A DNA stretch of 5,203 nucleotides from Candidatus Zhuqueibacterota bacterium (GCA_022706175.1 JAKJDB010000233.1:1-5203), one strand, 5' to 3'. Numbered from the stretch's first letter, positions 1 through 4,857 are shown. Notes: a model not told the origin generated them from the sequence alone. Numbers and translations: made by a program.

Positions 1-1659
1 CAGGAGCCGATCGGCCGTGAGGGCGGCAAATCCAGCGACGAATTGGACGAAATTCAGCTGATCCGCCACGAGCTGTTGCCGGAGGACTATCAGTTCGATC
101 CCCTGGCGCTCAAGTGGGTTCTTCAGGTGCCTCCGCCGCAAGCCGACCATGGGCTTTCCGATCTCGAACGGCTGACCCGCGCCATTCAAAACCAATGGGG
201 AAAAACGGAGGTGGTCTATTCGCTGTCCGTATTGCGTTCAGCCGCCGATTCGCTGCGTCAGGAAAACGGCCAGGTCACCATCACGCTGATCCGAACTCCA
301 CAACACAACCATATCATCAACATCGAACCAGGCGATCGCACCACCCGCCATTACGGCATCTCCGTCGATGTCGGCACGACGACGGTCGCTGTGCAGCTGG
401 TTTTTCTGCCTCTGGCCAAAATCATCGCCACGCGCACCGCGTACAACGACCAGATCGAATGCGGCCTGGACGTGATCAGCCGCATCACTTATGCGCAAAA
501 ACCGGGGCATCTGCAGGAATTGCGGTGGCGGGTTTTGCGCACCATCAATCGGCTGATCAAACAGGTGTGCAGCGGCCATGATGTGCGGCCGCATGAGATC
601 TGCAACGCTGTGATCGCCGGCAATACCACCATGGTTCATCTGCTGTTGGGACTGAATCCCGAGTACATCCGCTTGGAACCCTACACGCCGACCTTGCTGG
701 AGGCGCCCTATCTCACCGCCGAGCAGGTCGGCATCGAGATCAATCCGCAATCCTGGATCTATATTGCGCCATGTGTAGGGAGCTATGTGGGCGGCGACAT
801 CACCTCCGGGCTTTTGTGCACCGATCTGGCCACGCCCACCGACCAGGTCCATCTTTTCATCGATGTGGGCACCAACGGCGAGTTGGTGATCGGCAACCAG
901 GATTTTCTCCTGACGTGCGCCTGTTCCGCCGGTCCGGCTTTTGAGGGCGGCGGCATCGATCACGGCATGCGCGCGGCGGTGGGCGCCATCGAGCGGGTGG
1001 AAATCGATGCGGCAAGCGGACGAGCGGTCTGCCAGGTGATCGGCAATGTGCGGCCGCGAGGGATTTGCGGCTCCGGCATGATTTCGTTGCTCGCCAATCT
1101 CTTCCTCAGCGGCTGGATCGATGCGGCGGGCAAACTCGAGCGCTCCCGGCCGTCTCCGGTCATCGACACCGGCGAGCGGATCGCCCGCTACATCATCGTT
1201 CCCCCTGAACAGAGCGCCACCGGCAAGGCGATCACACTCAGCGAAATCGACATCGACAACATCATCCGCGCCAAAGCCGCCATCTATTCCGCCTGTGCAT
1301 TGCTGTTGGATAAAGTCGGACTGCAATTCAGCGACCTGCAGCGCATCTACATCGCCGGTGGATTCGGCCGCTTTCTCGATATCGAAAAAGCCATGATCAT
1401 CGGGCTGGTGCCTGATCTGCCGCGGGAAAAATATCGTTATATAGGCAATTCATCGCTCATGGGCGCGTATATGGTTTTGGTGTCGCAGGAATTTCAACAA
1501 CATCAACTCAATCTGGCCAGACGAATGACCTATATCGAGTTGAGCACAGAAGCCCGTTACATGGATCATTATACCGGAGCGCTGTTTTTGCCCCATACCG
1601 ATCGCAGCGCTTTCCCGACCGTGCATGCTTTGCTGGCATCAGCAGGCGACCAATCATAA
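1..1659 (+). CDS. RACo-like ATP-dependent reductive activator of corrinoid proteins (5' partial; ferredoxin domain outside window)
   Basis: The reading frame is open to the first base, so the gene starts upstream. The TTG at 43 is only the first start-like codon inside the window. The visible part is 552 residues. Family members are usually about 600-650 residues, with an N-terminal 2Fe-2S ferredoxin domain that is missing here. Counting from base 1, the ASKHA-type ATPase core shows phosphate-1 (YGISVDVGTTT, residues 118-128), phosphate-2 (IDVGTNGEL, about 287-295), a family-specific CSAGPAFEGGGI stretch (308-319), ICGSGM (355-360), the adenosine motif IAGGFG (451-456), GNSS (482-485) and the C-terminal LFLPHTD block (528-534). 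Known RACo proteins take electrons through their iron-sulfur cluster and spend ATP to return oxidised Co(II) corrinoid to Co(I) in corrinoid/iron-sulfur proteins or methyltransferase partners in the cytoplasm. The family call is strong. Which corrinoid protein it serves (CODH/ACS type or a substrate methyltransferase) cannot be told, because that partner is not in the window. It heads the visible part of a three-gene operon. Confidence 0.93.
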   Translation, partial: QEPIGREGGKSSDELDEIQLIRHELLPEDYQFDPLALKWVLQVPPPQADHGLSDLERLTRAIQNQWGKTEVVYSLSVLRSAADSLRQENGQVTITLIRTPQHNHIINIEPGDRTTRHYGISVDVGTTTVAVQLVFLPLAKIIATRTAYNDQIECGLDVISRITYAQKPGHLQELRWRVLRTINRLIKQVCSGHDVRPHEICNAVIAGNTTMVHLLLGLNPEYIRLEPYTPTLLEAPYLTAEQVGIEINPQSWIYIAPCVGSYVGGDITSGLLCTDLATPTDQVHLFIDVGTNGELVIGNQDFLLTCACSAGPAFEGGGIDHGMRAAVGAIERVEIDAASGRAVCQVIGNVRPRGICGSGMISLLANLFLSGWIDAAGKLERSRPSPVIDTGERIARYIIVPPEQSATGKAITLSEIDIDNIIRAKAAIYSACALLLDKVGLQFSDLQRIYIAGGFGRFLDIEKAMIIGLVPDLPREKYRYIGNSSLMGAYMVLVSQEFQQHQLNLARRMTYIELSTEARYMDHYTGALFLPHTDRSAFPTVHALLASAGDQS

Positions 1660-1674
1660 CATGGGGATGCCATT

Positions 1675-2298
1675 TTGAGCCGGCAAGACGGACATGCAAA
1701 AGCCCTGGAGCTCGCCAGGGAACGGCTGGCCAGCCGCGATGTGAACGCCGCCTGTCAGCGCCTGGGTTTGCCGGCCCCGCAGAACGGATGCTGCGCCGTC
1801 CGCTTTCTCGGCAACGATCTGCTTTTAACTTTGCCGGAACTGGAGTTGCTCGACGCCTCCTCGCTGCAGCCGGCCAAGCACGTCGATCGTTTGTTGCTGC
1901 TCCATCTGTTACTCAGCGAGGTGAACTGGCGGCAGAATGACGAGTGGATCTCGTTTCGCGATCTAGCGGGCGGACTTTTTTACTGGCAGCCTTTTCGCCA
2001 TCGCTCCCTCCTGCCGCTGGTACGCGCCATCGGCAACGACCTGCAACGGTTGCAGGAGTGTCTCGACCGCTTTGACTGGCAACCGCTCGCGATCGGCGAC
2101 CTGGGAGCGCGCATTCAAGTGGTCGGGTTGCTGCAGATCGGATTGGTCTATCGCGCGGGAGATGAAGAATTTTCACCCACAGCCGATCTTCTCTTTCCAG
2201 CGGCCATTCGTCATGCGTTAGCGACCGAAGATGCAGCCGTGCTGGCCGGCCGCATCTGCCATGAGCTGAGCAAAACCAAGGCAAAGGACATGGTATGA
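1675..2298 (+). CDS. DUF3786 domain protein, probable corrinoid-system accessory
   Basis: This 207-residue soluble protein matches the DUF3786 pattern as I know it: a hydrophobic LLLLHLLLSE helix (about 73-82), the signature WISFRDLAGG (91-100) followed by FRHR (107-110), an acidic DEEF (163-166) with LLF (172-174), and a late E-D pair (185-186). No signal peptide or membrane span is visible. The start is TTG at 1675. It is chosen because the in-frame stop of the upstream gene at 1657 leaves no ATG or GTG, and GGGG at 1663-1666 makes a Shine-Dalgarno with 8-nt spacing. The gene lies 15 nt after the RACo-like gene and overlaps the next one by 4 nt, so all three should be co-transcribed. DUF3786 proteins recur beside CODH/ACS, corrinoid methyltransferase and RACo genes, but their biochemical role is not established. 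A helper in corrinoid or metal-cofactor handling is an inference from position. Confidence 0.85.
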   Translation: MSRQDGHAKALELARERLASRDVNAACQRLGLPAPQNGCCAVRFLGNDLLLTLPELELLDASSLQPAKHVDRLLLLHLLLSEVNWRQNDEWISFRDLAGGLFYWQPFRHRSLLPLVRAIGNDLQRLQECLDRFDWQPLAIGDLGARIQVVGLLQIGLVYRAGDEEFSPTADLLFPAAIRHALATEDAAVLAGRICHELSKTKAKDMV

Positions 2299-2522
2299 GC
2301 AAATTGCATTGTCCTGGACAAGACCGGCACTTCTGGAAACCGGAAGACATTTATGAGGCGGCTTGTCCATTCTGCGGCAAAGACATCGAATTCTGGAAAG
2401 ACGATCCCACCCGTACCTGCGATCACTGCGGACAGACGGTACGCAACCCGAAAATCGATCTGGGCTGCGCCCGGTGGTGTGCACACGCTAAAGAGTGTCT
2501 GGGGATACTCAAACAACCATAG
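2295..2522 (+). CDS. Small Cys-rich zinc-ribbon protein of the RACo/DUF3786 operon
   Basis: This is a 75-residue protein with eight cysteines. C6 lies in CPGQD near the N-terminus, and two CxxC pairs, CPFCG (24-28) and CDHCG (42-46), form a classical zinc ribbon. A C-terminal C58-x3-C62-x5-C68 group follows, in GCARWCAHAKEC. Between these lie conserved-looking blocks WKPEDIYE (14-21) and EFWKDD (32-37). The ATG overlaps the stop of the DUF3786 gene (ATGA at 2295-2298), which implies translational coupling. I recognise the pattern as one that travels with RACo and DUF3786 genes in anaerobes, but it has no characterised function known to me. It could bind structural zinc, or carry an iron-sulfur cluster through some of the four cysteines left over after the ribbon. 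Eight cysteines are more than one zinc ribbon needs. The gene is almost certainly real; the function is unknown. Confidence 0.85.
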   Translation: MSKLHCPGQDRHFWKPEDIYEAACPFCGKDIEFWKDDPTRTCDHCGQTVRNPKIDLGCARWCAHAKECLGILKQP

Positions 2523-2527
2523 CGCTG

Positions 2528-2681
2528 TTGTTCCGTGCGCAACTCTGTTCCTTCGCCTCTTCTCAGCCCGCGGCTTGACGAAACACGATCCTCTTTACAG
2601 TTGCCTCCACACGGCTCAGGACGAAAGTCAGCCAACGCAGTGAACACAGGGTCGTTCCTTTTCCTGAGGAGTACGGCACAA
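2528..2681 (+). ncRNA. Candidate structured RNA or repeat element after the RACo operon
   Basis: This stretch has no credible ORF but folds on paper. The closing helix pairs TTGTTCCGTGC (2528-2538) with GTACGGCACAA (2671-2681), with 9 Watson-Crick pairs, one G-U and one mismatch. Inside are TCAGCC-CGC-GGCT(T)GA (2563-2578) and a hairpin with a GNRA tetraloop, GGCT (2613-2616), bulge CAG, GAC, loop GAAA (2623-2626), GTC, AGCC (2630-2633). It could be a 3' UTR structure of the upstream operon, an independent small RNA, or a dispersed repeat. Reading by eye finds helices easily, so confidence is low. Confidence 0.3.
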
Positions 2682-2686
2682 AGGGC

Positions 2687-2715
2687 TTGACCACAGCGCG
2701 ATAATAAGTTATATT
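2687..2715 (+). promoter_or_regulatory. Sigma-70-type promoter for the DUF4405/SRPBCC unit
   Basis: TTGACC (2687-2692), a 17-nt spacer and TATATT (2710-2715) give a near-consensus promoter. The expected transcription start is at about 2722, leaving a leader of nearly 190 nt before the ATG at 2910. It is the best promoter match in the window and separates the second gene pair from the RACo operon. Confidence 0.5.
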
Positions 2716-2765
2716 TATGCAGACGGAGGATCAGAGCGAACGCTTTCACTCAACCGTTTGCTGTG

Positions 2766-2839
2766 GCGGATTGCCACTTCGATTCTCCTCCAATTCCGAC
2801 GTCGCGGTACCGGCAAAACGGTACCTCACGGCAATCTGC
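2766..2839 (+). promoter_or_regulatory. Folded 5' leader of the DUF4405-like gene
   Basis: Two nested helices lie between the promoter and the ATG. The outer one is ten pairs, GCGGATTGCC (2766-2775) with GGCAATCTGC (2830-2839), nine of them Watson-Crick and one G-U. The inner one is seven perfect pairs, GGTACCG (2806-2812) and CGGTACC (2819-2825), closing a GCAAAA loop. A purine-rich GGAGGA at 2725-2730 could alternatively pair with TCCTCC at 2786-2791. The leader is long for so small a gene, so RNA-level control is possible. No known riboswitch class is recognised. Confidence 0.3.
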
Positions 2840-2909
2840 GGGCCTATTGCGCGACCATAGCATGCTCCCCACATCGGCCTTGAACAATCTGATCGAAAGG
2901 ATTCCAGAG

Positions 2910-3260
2910 ATGAGCGACCAAGCGGTTGAAAAAGCAAAAATCAACATACGTGTATTAGCATCACTGTCGTTATTTTGCGCAGGGGTATGGTTAGTGCCCT
3001 CCGGCATAGCGCTCCATTTTTCCTCCCACGAAGGCGCTACCAAGTGGAGCCATCTGTTCATGACTATTCATAATACCGCCTCATTTCTCTTCTTAGCAGC
3101 GACAGTCGTTCACTTGACGGTCAACTGGAAAATGCTCACTCACTATGTAAAAGCCAAGGCCGGCGAGTACAAAAAATTCAAGAGAGAGCTATGGCTTGCG
3201 GCCCTGGGCGTGTCAGCGTTTCTGATGCTGGTGGCGCTTCATGCGCTCCACGTTCGGTGA
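2910..3260 (+). CDS. DUF4405-like small membrane protein, possible b-type heme protein
   Basis: This 116-residue protein has three likely membrane helices, about residues 14-36, 49-71 and 93-113. The loop between the first two carries SGIALHFSSHE, and the second helix begins near WSHLFMTIHNTASF. Histidines 54 and 68 are 14 residues apart on the second helix, with H36 at the end of the first and H111 in the third. Such spacing is what two-heme b-type cytochromes use, and the DUF4405 family I assign it to resembles these. Heme binding is an inference. The start is ATG 2910, preceded by AAAGGA (2896-2901) at 8-nt spacing. The frame runs open back to a GTG at 2763, but that extension lacks a ribosome site and looks non-coding. 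No signal peptide is needed, as helix 1 would act as anchor. Its own promoter lies upstream, and the SRPBCC gene follows after 118 nt. Confidence 0.75.
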   Translation: MSDQAVEKAKINIRVLASLSLFCAGVWLVPSGIALHFSSHEGATKWSHLFMTIHNTASFLFLAATVVHLTVNWKMLTHYVKAKAGEYKKFKRELWLAALGVSAFLMLVALHALHVR

Positions 3261-3291
3261 TTCATGGTATGAGCGAGTCTTTTAGGTTAAG

Positions 3292-3342
3292 GGAAGCCCC
3301 GGCCATGTGCTCCAGCGGACCGCTGCTCCGGGCCCGGCTTCC
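3292..3342 (+). other. Nested hairpin between the DUF4405-like and SRPBCC genes
   Basis: The outer stem is GGAAGCC (3292-3298) with GGCTTCC (3336-3342), seven perfect pairs. It can be extended by CCGG (3299-3302) with CCGG (3328-3331) across a 3' bulge. The inner hairpin is CAGCGG (3313-3318) with CCGCTG (3320-3325), perfect around a single central A. No T-run follows, so it is not a standard intrinsic terminator. An mRNA stability or processing element within the transcript is more likely. Confidence 0.4.
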
Positions 3343-3378
3343 GCTGAGCTATTCGTCAGTCATGAAGGAAAGGGTACG

Positions 3379-3840
3379 ATGAAACAGATCACAGCGAACG
3401 AAAAAGCGCCGGTTTACGCAAGGCAGGAAGCTTCTATTAACGCGCCTATACAAGTCGTTTGGAGCCTATTGACCGATTTTGAAAAATGGCCGGAGTGGAA
3501 TGAGAGCGTCCAGGAGATGCACCTTCAAGGCAAAGTAGAGGTTGGCGCCGAGTTTCGCTGGAAGACCGGAAGCATGAAGATTTGTTCGCGGATTGAACAC
3601 ATCGCCCCGCCGTTCACGATTGTCTGGTCCGGACGCTCCACGGGCATTCGCGCGATGCACGCATGGACGCTCACGGCCGAAAAAAACGGCACCCGAGTGA
3701 GAACCGAAGAGTCCTTTGAAGGATTCGTGGCCTGGCTTTTTGCCAGGCCCCTGCGCAAGGTATTGGCCGACGCGCTGCAGCAAGGACTCCATGCGCTGAA
3801 AAAAGAAGCGGAAAAGCGGGATCACACCACGCTCGACTAA
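3379..3840 (+). CDS. SRPBCC-superfamily protein (START/Bet v 1-like, polyketide-cyclase type)
   Basis: This is a 153-residue soluble protein. It opens with the typical SRPBCC first strand and helix, INAPIQVVWSLLTDFEKWPEWN (residues 20-41, split by family custom into INAP, VW and DFEKWPEW). A beta-rich middle follows (VGAEFRWKT, FTIVWSG, AWTLTAEKNGTRV), then the long C-terminal helix (about 123-147, ARPLRKVLADALQQGLHAL) that closes the ligand cavity. Length is normal for the family. The fold binds hydrophobic ligands; the ligand here is unknown. The start at ATG 3379 is supported by GGAAAGGG (3367-3374). The frame extends back to 3307, but that part overlaps the intergenic hairpin and looks non-coding. 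The gene is probably expressed with the DUF4405-like gene, since no promoter is evident between them. No catalytic residue set is recognisable, so an enzyme role should not be assumed. Confidence 0.85.
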   Translation: MKQITANEKAPVYARQEASINAPIQVVWSLLTDFEKWPEWNESVQEMHLQGKVEVGAEFRWKTGSMKICSRIEHIAPPFTIVWSGRSTGIRAMHAWTLTAEKNGTRVRTEESFEGFVAWLFARPLRKVLADALQQGLHALKKEAEKRDHTTLD

Positions 3841-3925
3841 TCCCTCCGCTGAAGCCGACGCACAACGATCTGCGGTGGGGCGGATGCCGCGTTGGCCGTC
3901 AGGCCTGTTTGCTTGGGAGGTGTGG

Positions 3926-4111
3926 ATGATCATTGCCGAGCTCGACTATTCCTGTACGTACGCAAAAGTTCACGACGAACCGGCTGCGATATTATTATGC
4001 AGGCAATTTATTTGTTGCCATCAAGGCGTTGGTCCGTTTTTTCAGAGCCTGTCAGCAGAGTTGCCATGCGGTGATAGAATGATTCATTGCCACAATAGCC
4101 ACGATCGATGA
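3926..4111 (+). CDS. Possible small Cys/His-rich ORF of unknown function
   Basis: This is a 61-residue ORF beginning MIIAELDYSC, with six cysteines and five histidines (for example ICCHQG and HCHNSH). An excellent ribosome site, GGGAGGTG (3915-3922), sits 5 nt before the ATG when counted from GGGAGG. Against it, codon use after about residue 16 is unlike the neighbouring genes (TTA TTA, ATA, AGA, AGG), it runs into the spacer hairpins, and I recognise no family. It may be a gene remnant whose first third is old coding sequence, or chance. Confidence 0.22.
   Translation: MIIAELDYSCTYAKVHDEPAAILLCRQFICCHQGVGPFFQSLSAELPCGDRMIHCHNSHDR
4042..4092 (+). repeat. Diverged direct repeat, copy 1
   Basis: The core is CAGAGTTGCCATGCGG (4056-4071), which matches the copy at 4541-4556 in 15 of 16 positions. 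Flanks are weakly alike: CAGAGCCTGTCAG before the core resembles CAGAAACTGATAG at the other copy, and an AATGATTCATTG-like stretch follows both. The core match is firm. The wider boundaries are my estimate. Confidence 0.4.
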
Positions 4112-4151
4112 TAACATCAGCCGCGTAGCGGCGAAATATCAGTAGAATCGT
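4101..4151 (+). repeat. GTA-triloop hairpin element 1 (plus orientation)
   Basis: The core is GCCGC-GTA-GCGGC (4120-4132). It caps a broken stem made of ACGAT (4101-4105) with ATCGT (4147-4151) and TGATA (4109-4113) with TATCA (4137-4141). The internal loops are short and roughly balanced. Confidence 0.5.
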
Positions 4152-4156
4152 CATTT

Positions 4157-4209
4157 CATTTTATTTTGAGCTCCGTAGGAGCGACACGCAGTGTGATCAA
4201 AACAAAATG
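4157..4209 (+). repeat. GTA-triloop hairpin element 2 (plus orientation), three-way junction
   Basis: The outer stem pairs CATTTTATTTTGA (4157-4169) with TCAAAACAAAATG (4197-4209), 12 of 13 positions. Inside it sit two hairpins side by side: GCTCC-GTA-GGAGC (4170-4182) and ACAC-GCA-GTGT (4184-4194). Almost every base between 4157 and 4209 can be paired, which is striking for an AT-rich spacer. Confidence 0.55.
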
Positions 4210-4262
4210 CGTCAGTCTCAATTGGAGAATATGCACAAACCATATGCCGCTCCTACGGAGCT
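4169..4262. repeat. Perfect 15-bp inverted repeat joining hairpin elements 2 and 3
   Basis: AGCTCCGTAGGAGCG (4169-4183) and CGCTCCTACGGAGCT (4248-4262) are exact reverse complements with 64 bp between. Each arm is itself nearly palindromic, so the DNA or RNA can form either two local hairpins or one long stem. Confidence 0.8.
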
Positions 4263-4271
4263 TGCCGGTTT
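4237..4271 (-). repeat. GTA-triloop hairpin element 3 (minus orientation)
   Basis: GCTCC-TAC-GGAGC (4249-4261) reads as the GTA form on the minus strand. It is enclosed by AAACC (4237-4241) and GGTTT (4267-4271). A short T-run follows at about 4269-4273, but the stem is too short and distant for a confident terminator. Confidence 0.5.
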
Positions 4272-4274
4272 TTC

Positions 4275-4330
4275 GAAACGCCTGGGCTATTGACAGGACG
4301 CGCCTACGGCGTGAAACCCTGGCTTGTTTC
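4275..4330 (-). repeat. GTA-triloop hairpin element 4 (minus orientation)
   Basis: The core is CGCC-TAC-GGCG (4301-4311), i.e. GTA loop on the minus strand. The outer stem pairs GAAAC (4275-4279) with GTTTC (4326-4330), and GCCTGGG (4280-4286) with CCCTGGC (4317-4323) around one T-T mismatch, with a TT bulge between the two parts. Confidence 0.5.
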
Positions 4331-4341
4331 AAAAAATTCTA

Positions 4342-4370
4342 TTGAAATATCGCACCCGCGGCACTATTTT
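4342..4370 (+). promoter_or_regulatory. Promoter-like sequence in the spacer
   Basis: TTGAAA (4342-4347), a 17-nt spacer and TATTTT (4365-4370) resemble a sigma-70 promoter. The DNA is AT-rich, where such matches are common, and no gene follows for about 300 bp. It could drive a small RNA or the downstream small ORF and membrane gene. Confidence 0.2.
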
Positions 4371-4522
4371 AGGGATAAATCGGCATGGATACCCACGGCA
4401 AACATTTACAGCCCATGATACACACATATGATCTTTGCGGTCAAAGGCCGGGTTCATCTCATCGCTGCGCGGTGGAAAGAAGAATTATACAAATAGATCA
4501 CCTTCATGATCATCCATAAAAA

Positions 4523-4578
4523 TCAGAAACTGATAGTAAACAGAGCTGCCATGCGGCATAAATTAATGAATTCTTGAA
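4523..4578 (+). repeat. Diverged direct repeat, copy 2
   Basis: The core is CAGAGCTGCCATGCGG (4541-4556), 15/16 identical to copy 1 at 4056-4071. It starts in a small AAA-triloop hairpin (4522-4534) and ends in an AATTAATGAATTC stretch. Together the copies bracket the four GTA hairpins, as remnants of an element's ends might. Confidence 0.4.
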
Positions 4579-4665
4579 TTAATAAGAGCCAACTTTTCCT
4601 ATGTTGAGGCCGGCCATCGGGGGGACTCTTAGATATGGATCGGCGATGGTGCCGAAAGGATTTCT

Positions 4666-4809
4666 GTGGACACCTTTTCTTCACCGAAGCATCAGGTGAA
4701 ATCAACCGCACCGGGCCCACTCGTGTTCAGGGTGATGGAGGTCCTGCAGCGACAATGCAAGCTTGTCATCAAGGACGTCCATGAGCCGGAAGCCCATGAG
4801 AATGAGTAG
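4666..4809 (+). CDS. Possible small ORF upstream of the membrane-protein gene
   Basis: This 47-residue ORF has a GTG start and AAAGGA (4655-4660) 5 nt upstream. It encodes a charged C-terminal half (VMEVLQRQCKLVIKDVHEPE). Third codon positions are mostly G or C, as in the real genes here, unlike the surrounding spacer. It ends 89 nt before the membrane gene. No family is recognised. It could be a small regulator, the 3' remnant of a decayed gene, or chance, and a second frame (4635-4782) is also open over the same DNA. Confidence 0.25.
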   Translation: MDTFSSPKHQVKSTAPGPLVFRVMEVLQRQCKLVIKDVHEPEAHENE

Positions 4810-4830
4810 GACGGCTGCATCTTTTCATTC

Positions 4831-4857
4831 CCCGCAGCTTGGACAGGCTGCAGCGGG
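4831..4857 (+). other. Hairpin in the leader of the membrane-protein gene
   Basis: CCCGC (4831-4835) pairs with GCGGG (4853-4857), and inside it AGC (4836-4838) pairs with GCT (4847-4849), with a GCA bulge on the 3' side. It ends 41 nt before the ATG. No T-run follows, so it is not a terminator. Confidence 0.25.

Larger units (their letters stand above)
4331..4665. other. AT-rich spacer without a convincing gene
   Basis: No ORF here looks coding on either strand. It contains a promoter-like pair (4342-4370), small hairpins such as GATCA-N6-TGATC (4496-4511) and ATCAG-AAA-CTGAT (4522-4534), the second direct-repeat copy, and a hairpin CGGCCATCG (4611-4619) with CGATGG plus CCG (4644-4654, TG bulged) just before a small ORF. 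A transcript of this stretch, if any, would be non-coding. Confidence 0.4.

Noticed and set aside
238..1326. Long minus-strand ORF (362 residues) opposite the RACo-like gene
   Set aside because: It is a by-product of GC-rich codon use on the plus strand. The plus-strand frame carries all ATPase motifs and the minus translation shows no recognisable domain.
43..1659. TTG at 43 as the true start of the RACo-like gene
   Set aside because: The same frame is open back to base 1 and the family normally has an N-terminal ferredoxin domain, so the gene begins outside the window.
1661..1678. Five-codon micro-ORF whose stop overlaps the TTG start of the DUF3786 gene; a similar one at 3362-3382 overlaps the SRPBCC start
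   Set aside because: No ribosome site is evident for either, and such short overlaps arise easily by chance near ATG and TGA-rich junctions.
2512..2532. AACAAC / GTTGTT hairpin across the zinc-ribbon stop codon as a terminator
   Set aside because: Only six mostly A-T pairs with a nine-base loop and no T-run after it.
2539..2655. Resemblance to bacterial SRP (4.5S) RNA, e.g. GCAACTCTGTT and CAGCCAACGCAG
   Set aside because: The conserved domain core (GGTCAGG, a GGAA tetraloop and AGCAGCC) is not present. The tetraloop is GAAA in a different stem and the internal loop is missing.
2423..2749. Minus-strand ORF of 108 residues over the zinc-ribbon gene end and spacer
   Set aside because: It overlaps the well-supported plus-strand gene and the proposed RNA structure, and shows no family signal.
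2763..2909. N-terminal extension of the DUF4405-like gene to a GTG at 2763
   Set aside because: No ribosome site for the GTG, the extension has no family likeness and it covers the folded leader, while ATG 2910 has a good site.
4101..4330. CRISPR array or integron attC sites
   Set aside because: The hairpin cores differ in sequence, spacing is uneven, orientation changes midway, and no attC core sites or adjacent integrase are visible.
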